Shown: positions 17,277 to 26,067 of the stretch, piece after piece
Layout of the letters: each line of letters opens with the position of its first letter
How positions within the stretch are numbered: the first letter of the stretch is position 1
Source of the DNA: Chloroflexota bacterium
GTDB taxonomy: Bacteria; Chloroflexota; UBA6077; JACCZL01
DNA length: 64,000 nucleotides
Direction: 5' to 3'
Assembly: GCA_020850535.1 (NCBI GenBank)
Contig: JADZEM010000123.1
Location: forward strand, 1-64,000
The notes under the pieces: model-generated
Seen by the model: the letters and a program-made list of their open reading frames with translations, nothing else
What the model was told of the DNA's origin: nothing
Database searches by the model: none
Position numbers and translations under genes: made by a program

Positions 17277-17615
17277 ATGCACAGGCAGCCCTCGCACCCA
17301 ACCCCTGCACACCCGGCACAGCGCGGTCCGGCCCCATCTGTCACCTCCGACGCCGCGTCCGATGGCGGGTGGCGGGCACGCTGGCGCAAGTATCTGGCGG
17401 CCTCGATGCTCGGGGTGGCGGTGGTGGTGGCGCCCGCCTGGCCATCTGCCGCACAGGAGCGCTCGGCGCGTCGCCCAGCCTTCGAGCGCGCCCTGAGCTG
17501 GCGCGACTTCATCCGGATGCGCCTCTCGCCCTGGCTGCTCATCCAGCAGGCGAGCCAGCCCGGCGACGGTTTTGCCCCAGACTCGTACACCGACCCGTAC
17601 AAGACTGGCGAGTAG
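17277..17615 (+). CDS. Small exported protein of unknown function
   Basis: A 112-residue protein. A hydrophilic N-terminal 45 residues precede a hydrophobic segment (LAASMLGVAVVVAPAW) with an AAQ cleavage site, so it is probably exported or anchored. The mature part is about 50 residues (RRPAFERALSWRDFIRMRLSPW..., ending TDPYKTGE). I recognise no family. GGAAGG precedes ATG 17277; an in-frame GTG at 17241 is weaker. It lies 55 bases before the thioredoxin gene and is probably co-transcribed with it. Confidence 0.6.
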   Translation: MHRQPSHPTPAHPAQRGPAPSVTSDAASDGGWRARWRKYLAASMLGVAVVVAPAWPSAAQERSARRPAFERALSWRDFIRMRLSPWLLIQQASQPGDGFAPDSYTDPYKTGE

Positions 17616-17670
17616 CGGCACGGCACGCACACGGGTGTGACGGGCCTGCTCGTCTGGAGGCGTGAGCGTC

Positions 17671-18156
17671 ATGGTCTCGTTCGTCAACCGCTACTCGTAC
17701 CTGTTCACGAGCGCCGTTGCGATGCTGGTGGCCTGGGTTGTTGGCGCGCGCTTCGGCGGCGTCTGGCCGGCGGTCACGGTCGGCGGCGTCGGCGTCGGGC
17801 TGGCGGTCGCCCAGCGGATGCTGCGCGGCGGATCGAGCGACGTCGTCTCCTGGCGGGGCGTCCAGGAGGAGATCGGGCAGGGGCAGCCGACCTTGCTGTA
17901 CCTGTTCTCCGACAACTGCGGGGCCTGCCTTGCCTCCCGCCCGATCGTCGACAGCATCGAGCGCGAGCTGGCCGTGAAGCTCGACGTGCTGCGCGTGAAC
18001 GTGTCCGATGACGTGGGCCAGGAGGTCCGCGAGCGCTACGGCATCCGGATGGTCCCGACCGTCATCCTGCTGGACCGCGAGGGCGTCGAGCAGTACCGGA
18101 CGGAGGGCCGCCTGCCGCGCAAGCAGGCCATCGCAGAGTTGGTGACGGGCCTGTAG
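17671..18156 (+). CDS. Membrane-anchored thioredoxin-fold protein (CGAC motif)
   Basis: A 161-residue protein with two N-terminal hydrophobic segments (about 5-45) and then a thioredoxin fold. It has LLYLFSDNCGACLASRPIVD with a CxxC redox pair (CGAC), VLRVNVSDDVG, and the cis-proline loop GIRMVPTVILLDREG. It probably reduces or reshuffles thiols of exported proteins, or feeds electrons at the membrane. GGAGG at 17656-17660 is 10 bases before ATG 17671, which is preferred over GTG 17662. The upstream neighbour is a small exported protein. Confidence 0.85.
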   Translation: MVSFVNRYSYLFTSAVAMLVAWVVGARFGGVWPAVTVGGVGVGLAVAQRMLRGGSSDVVSWRGVQEEIGQGQPTLLYLFSDNCGACLASRPIVDSIERELAVKLDVLRVNVSDDVGQEVRERYGIRMVPTVILLDREGVEQYRTEGRLPRKQAIAELVTGL

Positions 18157-18215
18157 GGAGCGGTGACAGTCGTGGGTACGTTTCCCGAGACGATGATCCT
18201 GCGGCCCAGGAGCCC

Positions 18216-20468
18216 CTACGTCTCGGCGATGGCGTCTGGCGCGTCGAACAGGGCCCAGCGGTTGAGGTTGACGATCTCGGGCAGCGGCAGCGTATCGGTT
18301 GGGAGGGGCCGGGGCGTCGGGGTTGGCACGGGCGTGCCGGGCAGTGTCGCTGGCGTGCTGAACTCTGCGCCCGTGGCCGCGTCTCGTCGCGGCGTGAACA
18401 GCACGGCAAGCTGGGCCGTGGTGACGGCCGGCAGACGAATCAGCAGGCGGCGGATGCCTGCCGTGGACTGCTGGGGCGGATCGAGCGCCAGCTCCTCGAC
18501 GGCGAACGTCGCGTCGGCGGGCGACAGGATGCGGGCCTCGAGCAGCGCCCCGCCCTGGCTCAGCAGCGCGCGAGCGCCGTCCACCTCGACGGCCGCCTCG
18601 GTGTGCATCGTCCAGGTCACGTCAACCGGCTGCATCGCCTCGATCTCGTCCTGCACCAGCACCCGCGAGCGCGTGTCGCGCAGGGCGATGCCCCGGTTGA
18701 CGCGCGTCGCGCCGCCCGGGGCGTAGGCAGCCGTCAGATCGGCGATGGCGAAGCCGCCGTCCGTGGCGGTGCGGAACGCCGAGAGCGGGGCTGCCGCGCG
18801 CGGGTCCTGGTTCGCGCCGTTGAGCATGAGGGTGTTCTGGCCGCTGGTCCTCAGCCGCTCGTAGGTCCAGCGCTCCGCACCGAAGTAGCCCGGCAGATCG
18901 TAGTCGTCCGGCCCGAGATCGACGGCCCAGCGCTGGCCGAGCGCATCCAGCACGAACGTCCCGAGGTCCAGGTGGGCGTGGTTCGTGGTGTTGTCACCGC
19001 CCTTGAAGCCGACGTAGAGGGCGTTCTTGTCGTTCCAGGCGGAGCGGAAGCAGGCGAGGTGGGCGGCCTGATAACGAACGTCGAGCGGCAGCGCCGCGAC
19101 GTCGGCGGTCGTACCACGCGGGTCGTACCAGAGCAGGTCGCGAGCGGATGCGCCGGCCTGGGCGGCCTCGCGCGCGCCAGCGGCCAGTACTGGATCATCG
19201 TACCGGCGCGCCAGCCAGAACAGCGAGGGCGAGCCGCCGGTCCGGGCGCTGGCGTCTGCGAAGTTGAAGAAGAGGCCGGTCGGGCCGGTGACGTGGAGGC
19301 GGAAACGACCGGTGACGGACAGGCCGCGCGCGTCAGACAGCCCGAAGTCCGTGCCGAGGGCTGAGGTGAGCGCGGCCAGCGCCGAGACGAGGTAGCGGGT
19401 GCCGTAGTCCCAGTAGACCGGCCCCTCGGCCCAGGCGCCATCTGGCGCGTAGCTGGCCAGGGCCGACGGCATCGACGCGAGCGCCTGGGCGACCAGCGTC
19501 CCGGCCAGCCCTGGCTCTTCGTCGGCCACGGCCAGCGCCCCGATGATCGCGCCGCCGTTGCAGACGAAGTTCCAGTTGTGGGTGGCGCGGGTCCAGCCGG
19601 CGCGGGTGGCGTACTGCTCCTCGGTCGGCCGCAGCCCCTTCTCGACGAGCGCCCGCCGAATGGTGGCGCGCTCGTCGGCGGACAGGAAGTCGTAGAGCCA
19701 GTCGTAGCCGAGCGCGAAGGCGTGCGACATCTCGGCCACGTCGAGGAAGTGCGAGGGATTCCAGTCCGAGAAGCCAGCGGCGGCCAGCAGCTCGGCGCGC
19801 GCACGCTGCGCCCAGCGCGGATCGCCGTCCAGCCGGTACAGCAGCGCCAGGGTGGCGACGCGGTCCAGCACCGTCCTGCTGACGGTCAGCAGGCGTGGCC
19901 CGATCAGCACGCGCTCGGGGGTGGGCTGGGTCATGATGCGCGCGCCGTTCCGCACGAGGCTGTCACGATAGCCCCGAGCGACGCTGTCGGAGGCCAGCGC
20001 TCGCCGGATGCGGGCTTCGTCGTCGGGGGAGAGCAGCAGGCGCGGGTGGGTCAGACGGAGGGTCTGGAGCACGGTCTCACGGGTCACGGTCGGTGTGACT
20101 CCTGGGATCGGCGTCGATCCGGGCATCGGCCGCCCTGGCGGCTCGGGCGTGCTCGTCGGGGTGAGCACAGCGGGGCCGCTCGTCGAGGTGGGGGCCGCAG
20201 GCGGCGTGGCCGTCGGGGTGGCCGGCGTATCGGTGGGCGTGGCCGTGGCAGTGGCTGTCGCCGGGGGCGGGGGCGGGGGCGAGGTCGGGGTCAGCTCGGC
20301 GGGCGTGGCGCTCTGGCCCAGGGGGGCAGCCTCGGCGCTGCGCGCCAGCGAGCCGAGCAGGCCGGTGCTGATGGGCAAGGCAAACAGCACCCAGCCAGCG
20401 CGCCGCATGAGCGCGCGCCGGGTCAGCCGCCAGCCCGGTTTCAGGGACGCCCTCGGCGCACGGCGCAT
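18216..20468 (-). CDS. Exported heparinase II/III-family polysaccharide lyase-like protein
   Basis: A 750-residue protein. The Arg-rich start (TRRALMRRAG) and hydrophobic core (WVLFALPISTGLLGSLA) form a signal, possibly Tat. A Pro/Thr linker follows (to about 140). The all-helical toroid domain comes next (HPRLLLSPDDEARIRRAL, HNWNFVCNGGAIIGALAV near 305, GAWAEGPVYWDYGTRY). The heparinase II/III beta domain contains NHAHLDLGTFVLDALGQRW near 505, with the family His. It should degrade acidic polysaccharide by beta-elimination, substrate unknown. It is 102 bases downstream of the glutaredoxin gene on the same strand. Confidence 0.85.
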   Translation of the reverse strand: MRRAPRASLKPGWRLTRRALMRRAGWVLFALPISTGLLGSLARSAEAAPLGQSATPAELTPTSPPPPPPATATATATPTDTPATPTATPPAAPTSTSGPAVLTPTSTPEPPGRPMPGSTPIPGVTPTVTRETVLQTLRLTHPRLLLSPDDEARIRRALASDSVARGYRDSLVRNGARIMTQPTPERVLIGPRLLTVSRTVLDRVATLALLYRLDGDPRWAQRARAELLAAAGFSDWNPSHFLDVAEMSHAFALGYDWLYDFLSADERATIRRALVEKGLRPTEEQYATRAGWTRATHNWNFVCNGGAIIGALAVADEEPGLAGTLVAQALASMPSALASYAPDGAWAEGPVYWDYGTRYLVSALAALTSALGTDFGLSDARGLSVTGRFRLHVTGPTGLFFNFADASARTGGSPSLFWLARRYDDPVLAAGAREAAQAGASARDLLWYDPRGTTADVAALPLDVRYQAAHLACFRSAWNDKNALYVGFKGGDNTTNHAHLDLGTFVLDALGQRWAVDLGPDDYDLPGYFGAERWTYERLRTSGQNTLMLNGANQDPRAAAPLSAFRTATDGGFAIADLTAAYAPGGATRVNRGIALRDTRSRVLVQDEIEAMQPVDVTWTMHTEAAVEVDGARALLSQGGALLEARILSPADATFAVEELALDPPQQSTAGIRRLLIRLPAVTTAQLAVLFTPRRDAATGAEFSTPATLPGTPVPTPTPRPLPTDTLPLPEIVNLNRWALFDAPDAIAET

Positions 20469-20570
20469 CACAGCATCTGCCCCAGGACGTACAACGAGGG
20501 ATCTCGGCCAGAGGTGCACGAGACCCCCCGCCTGGGCGGCGAGGGCAGCGCCAGCGGCCACCCGGGCCGG

Positions 20571-20849
20571 CTAGACGTGCAGGAGCTCGTCCAGCTGCTT
20601 GCGGCTCGGGTTGACGTACAGCTTGCCGTCGATCTCGAGGGTCGGAACGGTCCTGAAGCCGCCGGTCTCCTTCTCGATCTGCTCACCGTACTCGGGGTGC
20701 TGCTCGATGTCGATCTCTTCGTAGGCCACGCCCTTGCTGTCAAGATAGCGCTTGGTGCCCTTGCAGAAGCCGCACCACGTGGTAGTGAACATCTTTACCG
20801 TGTTTGCGTCGGCGGTCAAGGGATTGTCCTCCTGCTCGGTCGCTGCCAT
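20571..20849 (-). CDS. Glutaredoxin / mycoredoxin-like protein
   Basis: A 92-residue glutaredoxin-fold protein with KMFTTTWCGFCKGTKRYLD (CGFC active site), IDIEQHPEYGEQIEKETGG, the cis-proline TVPTLEIDG and a C-terminal helix. The CGFC dithiol and overall size suggest a dithiol glutaredoxin or mycoredoxin-type reductase in the cytoplasm. It is transcribed ahead of the heparinase-like gene, though a functional link is not evident. Confidence 0.9.
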   Translation of the reverse strand: MAATEQEDNPLTADANTVKMFTTTWCGFCKGTKRYLDSKGVAYEEIDIEQHPEYGEQIEKETGGFRTVPTLEIDGKLYVNPSRKQLDELLHV

Positions 20850-20908
20850 GATCGGTCAGCCCGGTCAGTGAATGCAACGTTCGAGCCGGGGACGGTATTC
20901 CAGGGCCG

Positions 20909-20974
20909 GATTCCCGCACCTCCCGACCCGCTGCGCAGCACGCAGCACGCAGCAGATTGGGAGGTGCGGGAATC
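20909..20974. repeat. 16-bp inverted repeat with CAGCACG loop repeats
   Basis: GATTCCCGCACCTCCC at 20909-20924 pairs perfectly with GGGAGGTGCGGGAATC at 20959-20974. The 34-base loop contains GCAGCAC repeated. It lies upstream of the glutaredoxin gene and may be a terminator for the small gene at 21082-21288, or a REP-type element. Confidence 0.7.
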
Positions 20975-21081
20975 CTGAGCGCAGCCCCCATGCCGCTTGG
21001 CGGCACCTCAGAGGATGACCATGGAGAGCTACCGATGCAGCTCGGCCGGGGTGGACCAGGCCGAGCCGGCAGACGGCTGGC

Positions 21082-21288
21082 TCAGGCCTCGTCGGCGGAC
21101 GACACGCCGTGCGCCCGGCGCTCGTGGTCGCCGGCGCACGCCCCGCGCGCACCGGCATGGCCCTGCTCGTCCTGGCCGACAAAGCGCCGCCGGCGGGGCA
21201 GATGGATGTGGGACGGCTCGTCGCCGGAGAGGTCCAGACCGCGCACACGCCAGCCGCCCGCATGAGACCAGACCTTGTTCTCGATCAT
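21082..21288 (-). CDS. Small protein of unknown function under TetR-type control
   Basis: A 68-residue, His/Arg-rich peptide beginning MIENKVWSHAGGWRVRGLD. It matches no family I know. It is supported by context: a consensus promoter with twin operators lies upstream on this strand (21367-21425), and a degraded copy of its first codons is found near 31080-31125. The second half has the composition of a GC-rich shadow frame, so a frameshift or a shorter true product is possible. Confidence 0.45.
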   Translation of the reverse strand: MIENKVWSHAGGWRVRGLDLSGDEPSHIHLPRRRRFVGQDEQGHAGARGACAGDHERRAHGVSSADEA

Positions 21289-21366
21289 GCGTCACACATC
21301 CTTTCTCTCGGAGCGCGCCGCGAGGCGCGACCGGTAGCAGTCAGGAGCCCTGGCCGCGTATACTGA

Positions 21367-21425
21367 AAGCGGAGCCACCTCCGCTTCGACTGGGAGTATA
21401 AACGGAGGAGCCTCCGCTTTGTCAA
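21367..21425 (-). promoter_or_regulatory. Promoter with two TetR-type operators
   Basis: On the minus strand TTGACA (21425-21420) and TTTATA (21402-21397) are 17 bases apart, a near-consensus sigma-70 promoter for the small gene at 21082-21288. Operator 1 is AAGCGGAG-CCAC-CTCCGCTT at 21367-21386. Operator 2 is AAACGGAG-GAGC-CTCCGCTT at 21400-21419, exactly filling the promoter spacer. Centres are 33 bp apart, about three helical turns. The TetR gene starts at 21444 on the other strand, so autoregulation is likely. Confidence 0.8.
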
Positions 21426-21443
21426 GCAACGGGGTCTACTGCC

Positions 21444-22031
21444 GTGGTCACCTTCGCTCGTCCCCTCCGGGTTGACGCGCAGCGCAATCGTGAGAAGCTC
21501 CTGGCCGCCGCGATGGCGGCGTTCGCCGATGACGGCGAGGATGTGGCGCTGGAGGCCGTCGCGGCCCGCGCTGGCGTCGGCATCGGCACCCTCTACCGGC
21601 ACTTTCCCAACCGCGACGCCCTGGTCGTCGCGGCGTACCAGCACGAGGTGGACTCACTGTGCGCGGCGGCCGGCGAGCTGCTCGCCAGTCTGCCGGCCGA
21701 CATCGCGCTGGGTCGCTGGCTGGACCGCTTCGCGGACTACGTTGCCACCAAGCGCCGCATGGGCGATGCGCTCTGTACCGCCGTCTCCTCCACCGAGTCG
21801 CCGGTCTTCGCCGAGACGAAGGCGCGGATTCTGCGGGCGCTCGGGCAGATTCTCGAGGCGGGCGCTGCCGATGGCACGCTGCGCGCAGACGCCGCGCCGG
21901 ACGACGTGATGCGGGTCATCAACGCCGGCTGGTACCTGCCGGACGGCCCGCAGTGGCGGGAGACGGTGGGCCGGATGCTCGCGCTGGTCATCGACGGGCT
22001 GCGCTACGGGGCGGCAGCCCGCGCGCCCTAG
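21444..22031 (+). CDS. TetR-family transcriptional repressor
   Basis: A 195-residue protein with an N-terminal TetR HTH: RNREKLLAAAMAAFADDG, VALEAVAARAGVGIGTLYRHFPNRDALVVAAY. The helical ligand-binding domain ends with a typical dimerisation segment. It starts at GTG 21444. It is divergent from the small gene at 21082-21288, and the spacer carries two matching palindromes, one within a consensus promoter. That is the standard layout for repression of the divergent gene. The ligand is unknown. Confidence 0.9.
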   Translation: MVTFARPLRVDAQRNREKLLAAAMAAFADDGEDVALEAVAARAGVGIGTLYRHFPNRDALVVAAYQHEVDSLCAAAGELLASLPADIALGRWLDRFADYVATKRRMGDALCTAVSSTESPVFAETKARILRALGQILEAGAADGTLRADAAPDDVMRVINAGWYLPDGPQWRETVGRMLALVIDGLRYGAAARAP

Positions 22032-22057
22032 CCCCCCGGTGGACGCTCACCTGCCGC

Positions 22058-23605
22058 CTACAGCTGTCTGGCGCTCAGTTGAGCCAGTTCGTGCATCTCC
22101 TCGGCGGTGCGCGCATAGAGGCGGCGATACACGCGGTAGTACCTCTCGTAGATCGCCGTCGTGGCAGCATCAGGCTGCACCGTGCGCCCAATCCTCACCC
22201 AGTCCTCGGCGAGCGGTGCCAGGTCACGAAAGAGGCCGATGCCGTACCCGGCCAGGAAGGCGTCTGCCAGGGCCGCGCCGATCGGCCGCTCCACGCACTC
22301 CAGCGGCCTGCCCGTCACGTCGCTCACGATCTGCATCCACGGGCTACTCTGGCTGCCGCCGCCGACAGCCACCAGCCGTCTGGGTGTCACGCCGGCCTCG
22401 GCCATCAGGTCAAGGTGGTGCCGGACGCCGTAGGCCACGCCCTCCAGAAGACCTCGGTACAGGTGCGCTCTGGTATGCGACACGGTGAGTCCCAGGATCA
22501 TGCCGCGCGCCTGGGCGTCGAAGACCGGGGTGCGCTCTCCGCTGAAGTACGGCAGCACCACGATTCCGTCAGAGCCGGGGGAGATGGCCGCCGCTGCATC
22601 GTCGAGCAGGTGGTAGGCGCTGACCCCAGACTCGCGCTCGGTCTGGAGCTCCGGGAGCGAGAAGCCGTCCCGAAACCAGCGCGCCAGCGCCCCGGCCGTC
22701 GCCATGCCGCCGGACAGCCGGGACAGGCCCGGCACCAGGCTACAGCCGCCATAGAGAGACGGGTGCGCACGCGGCTCGGCTGACAGCACGCACAGGCACA
22801 TCGTCGAGCCGAAGACGAGGCAGCCCTCATCGGCCTGGATCGCGCCGGCGCTCAGATACTCGGCCAGCACGTCCATCGAGCCGCAGATCACCGGTGTCCC
22901 CTCGGCCAGGCCGGTCTGACGGGCAGCCTCCGGCGTGACTTCGCCAACCACGTCGGCGGCTGCCCGAATCTCCGGGAGCAGACGGCGCGGCACGCCGACG
23001 CGCTCGCACATGGCCGCGTCCCACTGGCCGCGCGAGGCATCGTAGCAGGGCGTCCATGCCTCGGCGTTCCCGTTGTCGATCGCGTGCACACCGGTCAGCC
23101 GATGCACCACGAATCCGGTGGCTCCCAGGAGCTTGCCGGTCTGCCGCCACCGTTCTGGCTCGTGCTTGCGGAACCAGAGGATCTTCGGGACCACCGATTG
23201 CGCCTGCAAGCGCTGCGCGGGCGGCGTACTCGGTGCATCCCAGCCCAGATCGCGATTGAGCTGCTCGACCTCCGTGTGCGCTCGGGTGTCGATGCCGTAG
23301 AGGACGCCCGGCCGCAGCGGCTGGCCGTCTGCGTTCACAGGGACCATCGCGGGCGCGAGCGCGCTCACGCCGATGGCAGCCACGGCCCGTGGATCGGCGT
23401 GACTCTCGCGGAGCAGCACCCGGGTGACCCGGACGACGTCCCCCCACCAGATGCTGCCGGCATCCTGCTCGGCCCAGCCAGGAAACGGACGGCTGACACC
23501 GTGCTCGACCGCGTGATAGGCCACGACCTGCCCGTCGAGCGTAACCAGCGCCCCCTTCGTGGATTGGGTGCCGACATCAATGCCCAGCAGATAGGTTGGG
23601 GCCAC
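22058..23605 (-). CDS. FGGY-family carbohydrate kinase (xylulokinase-like)
   Basis: A 515-residue sugar kinase. The N-terminal phosphate-1 motif is YLLGIDVGTQSTKGALVTLDG. Further landmarks are GWAEQDAGSIWW, a substrate-site Asp in GSMDVLAEYL, and the C-terminal ATP-site segments RGLLEGVAYGVRHHL and AVGGGSQSSPWMQI (adenosine motif). It phosphorylates a ketose or polyol using ATP. Xylulose, ribulose or erythritol-type substrates are possible. GTG 23605 follows the stop of the SorC regulator with no gap, so the two are co-translated. With the ABC transporter and dehydrogenase upstream it forms a sugar or polyol route. Confidence 0.9.
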   Translation of the reverse strand: MAPTYLLGIDVGTQSTKGALVTLDGQVVAYHAVEHGVSRPFPGWAEQDAGSIWWGDVVRVTRVLLRESHADPRAVAAIGVSALAPAMVPVNADGQPLRPGVLYGIDTRAHTEVEQLNRDLGWDAPSTPPAQRLQAQSVVPKILWFRKHEPERWRQTGKLLGATGFVVHRLTGVHAIDNGNAEAWTPCYDASRGQWDAAMCERVGVPRRLLPEIRAAADVVGEVTPEAARQTGLAEGTPVICGSMDVLAEYLSAGAIQADEGCLVFGSTMCLCVLSAEPRAHPSLYGGCSLVPGLSRLSGGMATAGALARWFRDGFSLPELQTERESGVSAYHLLDDAAAAISPGSDGIVVLPYFSGERTPVFDAQARGMILGLTVSHTRAHLYRGLLEGVAYGVRHHLDLMAEAGVTPRRLVAVGGGSQSSPWMQIVSDVTGRPLECVERPIGAALADAFLAGYGIGLFRDLAPLAEDWVRIGRTVQPDAATTAIYERYYRVYRRLYARTAEEMHELAQLSARQL

Positions 23606-24709
23606 TCATCGGCCTTCGTGGCGGCCTTCGTGGCGGCCTTCGTGGCGCGCGGCCAGATCTCCGCGAATGACGCCGTCGGTCTCGTGCTCGGATCGGGCCA
23701 GCGCCAGAACAGCCGTCGCGGTGATGTCGTCCGTCACCAGCGCCTTGAGATAGCCCCCGCGCGCCGCACCGAGGATGGCGGCCGCCTTCTGCTGCCCACA
23801 CGCCACCCCTACCACCAGCGGCACCGCGCGGAGCTGCCCCAGGTCCAGCGCGACCATACGCCGGTCCAATGACGTGACGCACGGCTCGCCGTCGCTCCCG
23901 AAGAACCGCGTACAGATCTCGCCGGCTGCGCCAACATGCCGCAGCTCGGCCACCTCGCCGTCGGTGACCGGGCGGATCTGTCGGCGGCGACGCTGGACCG
24001 TTCGCTCGCTGGCGTCAGACTCCACCGAGACAGGCGTCTCCGGGCCGGCCGGCGTCGGCTCCAATGCGCCGATCCCCACCAGCGCGACGGTGCAGGATGC
24101 GAGGCGCGCCATCGCACGCTGCACGCCGGTATCACGCAGGAGCGCGTCCCGAATCGTCTCGGTATCGAGAAGCGACGGCACGGGGATCAGCACCAGCCGT
24201 TCCATGCAGCCGAGCTTTTGGGCCAGGTGCAGTGCAACCTCGGCCGAGGAGTAGGCTGCGCCGTCGCCCAGATAGGCCACGGCGGTGCCCAACTGGACAA
24301 CCGCGAGCTGCTCGATACTCGTGGCCGGCATGACCTGGACGGTGTGGGCCACCGTTTCGCCGCCGGACACGCCCAGCACGTCGTTCGGTTGGAGGACTCG
24401 CAGGAGGTAGTCAGCGGCGGCGCCAGCCACCGGGCTGAGCATCTGCCCGCCCACGATGCCGCCAGCGTTGACCACGACGGCCTCGCGCAGCCCAAGCTCG
24501 ACTTCGAGCTGCCGTTCGAGATCCAGGGAGAACCGGGCCGGATAGTGGATGCTGATCTCGACCAGCCCACGCTCGCGCGCCTCCTTGAGCATGCGCGACA
24601 CTTTGGAGCGGGAGACGCCGAGCTGACGGCCGATCTGATCCTGGTTCAACCCCTGCTGGTGGTAGAACTGCGCCACTTTCACCAGCAGGCGCGTGCCCAG
24701 GTCTTCCAC
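23606..24709 (-). CDS. SorC/DeoR-type sugar-binding transcriptional regulator 1
   Basis: A 367-residue regulator with an N-terminal HTH (FYHQQGLNQDQIGRQLGVSR, SKVSRMLKEARERGLVEI) and a sugar-phosphate-binding domain of the SorC family (LGVSGGETVAHTVQVM near 105, and CVTSLDRRMVALDL). GTG 24709 matches the start of its paralogue at 29810-30946 and is preferred over the TTG further upstream. The C-terminus has three HEGR units from a 12-bp tandem repeat (23611-23646). A palindrome GTGCAACCCTGCAC lies 20 bases upstream and is shared with the paralogue. It probably controls the kinase and perhaps the transporter operon. Confidence 0.88.
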   Translation of the reverse strand: MEDLGTRLLVKVAQFYHQQGLNQDQIGRQLGVSRSKVSRMLKEARERGLVEISIHYPARFSLDLERQLEVELGLREAVVVNAGGIVGGQMLSPVAGAAADYLLRVLQPNDVLGVSGGETVAHTVQVMPATSIEQLAVVQLGTAVAYLGDGAAYSSAEVALHLAQKLGCMERLVLIPVPSLLDTETIRDALLRDTGVQRAMARLASCTVALVGIGALEPTPAGPETPVSVESDASERTVQRRRRQIRPVTDGEVAELRHVGAAGEICTRFFGSDGEPCVTSLDRRMVALDLGQLRAVPLVVGVACGQQKAAAILGAARGGYLKALVTDDITATAVLALARSEHETDGVIRGDLAARHEGRHEGRHEGR

Positions 24710-24728
24710 GGTTCGCCCCCGCGCAGAT

Positions 24729-24742
24729 GTGCAACCCTGCAC
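24729..24742. promoter_or_regulatory. Candidate SorC operator
   Basis: GTGCAACCCTGCAC has arms GTGCA/TGCAC. The same 14-bp frame, GTGCGGCGCTGCAC, occurs at 30965-30978 ahead of the second SorC gene. Paired position and spacing suggest an autoregulatory operator. Confidence 0.6.
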
Positions 24743-24856
24743 CAATGCCTAGCGGCGTAGTATAGCGGAGGGTCGGTGTCCCGGCGGGTGGCCGCGAGGC
24801 CGCATCCGCGCCACCCTGCCGAGACTGGTGGTGTGTCGGTTGGATGTCCCGCCCGG

Positions 24857-25966
24857 CTACGCTTCGAAGCTGATGACGCTCCGTGCGACCTCGCCGCGCC
24901 CCAGGCGGTCGTATGCCTCATTGATCTCGTCCAGGCTGTAGCGCCGCGAGATCATCTCGCCAACCCGGAGCTGCCCCTTCATGGCCATGTCCACGTAGCG
25001 GAGGAAGTCCAGTTTGGGGCGGAACGAGCCGTAGAAGCAGCCGAGCATCCGCGTCTCACGCTGCACGAAGAGGAGCGGATCGAAGGTGGCGGCCTGGGCC
25101 TGGGGCGCCATCCCCACGAGGGTCGTGGTGCCGCCGCGCGCCGTCATCTTGATGGCCTGCTCGGTGGCCCTGACGTTGCCGATCGCCTCGAAGACGTAGT
25201 CCACGCCCTGGCCGTCCGTCAGATCCAGCACTTGCTGGACCGGGTCGGCCTTCGAGCCGTTGACGAGGTCCGTCGCGCCGAACGAGCCGGCGTAGTCCAG
25301 CTTGTTGTCCAGCAGGTCAATGGCGAAGATCCGGCTCGCGCCGGCCACCACGGCCCCCTGCACCACGTTCAGCCCGACGCCGCCGGTCCCGATCACGGCG
25401 ACGGTGCTGCCGGACTCAACCTTGGCGGTGTTCAGGACCGCGCCAACCCCCGTTGTCACGGCACAGCCGATCAGGCAGAGGACATCCATGCCGATGTCGG
25501 CGGTGATCGGGACCAGCTGCTGGGCTGGCATCACGGCGTACTCTGCGAAGCCGCCCATCCGGCCCATCACCGGGATGTCCTCGCCGTCCTTGTGGACCCG
25601 GTAGGTGCCGTCCAGCATCGAGCCGCGCGGGCCGACGTTGTCGTAGCCGTTGCAGAGGATGGGGCGGCCGGCGATGCAGTAGCGGCAGCGCCCGCACCAC
25701 GACCTGAACGAGAGGGCGCAGCGGTCTCCAGGCTTCAGATCCTTGACCCCCGGCCCGACTTCGGCGACGAAGCCGGATGCTTCATGCCCCAGGATCATCG
25801 GCAGGCCGTTGCGCCACTCACCCTTCATGACGTGGTAGTCGCTGTGGCAGACGCCGGCGGCGGCGATCTTCACCAGCACCTCGTCGGCCTTCGGGGGGTC
25901 GATCTCGACCTCTTCGATGCTCATCGGCTGCTGGTACTCTCTGAGAATCGCGGCACGTGCCTTCAT
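24857..25966 (-). CDS. Zinc-dependent alcohol dehydrogenase (MDR superfamily)
   Basis: A 369-residue medium-chain dehydrogenase. Catalytic zinc ligands: Cys in AAGVCHSDYHVMKGEW, His-Glu in ILGHEASG, and a second Cys in LIGCAVTTGVGA. The structural zinc lobe is SWCGRCRYCIAGRPILC (four Cys). The NAD(P) fold has VAVIGTGGVGLNVVQG and IFAIDLLDNK, the Asp of which favours NAD. It probably oxidises a polyol or alcohol that the adjacent transporter brings in. It lies 101 bases after the second permease gene in the same direction and is presumably in that operon. Confidence 0.92.
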   Translation of the reverse strand: MKARAAILREYQQPMSIEEVEIDPPKADEVLVKIAAAGVCHSDYHVMKGEWRNGLPMILGHEASGFVAEVGPGVKDLKPGDRCALSFRSWCGRCRYCIAGRPILCNGYDNVGPRGSMLDGTYRVHKDGEDIPVMGRMGGFAEYAVMPAQQLVPITADIGMDVLCLIGCAVTTGVGAVLNTAKVESGSTVAVIGTGGVGLNVVQGAVVAGASRIFAIDLLDNKLDYAGSFGATDLVNGSKADPVQQVLDLTDGQGVDYVFEAIGNVRATEQAIKMTARGGTTTLVGMAPQAQAATFDPLLFVQRETRMLGCFYGSFRPKLDFLRYVDMAMKGQLRVGEMISRRYSLDEINEAYDRLGRGEVARSVISFEA

Positions 25967-26067
25967 TGTGCTCCTCCGTTTCTTCTCCGGTGGACGGCCG
26001 GCCCACAGGAGGCCGGTCGTCCGGATCGTCAGGTCGTGGTTGCACCTGGTCGCACAGCGACGGCTGG

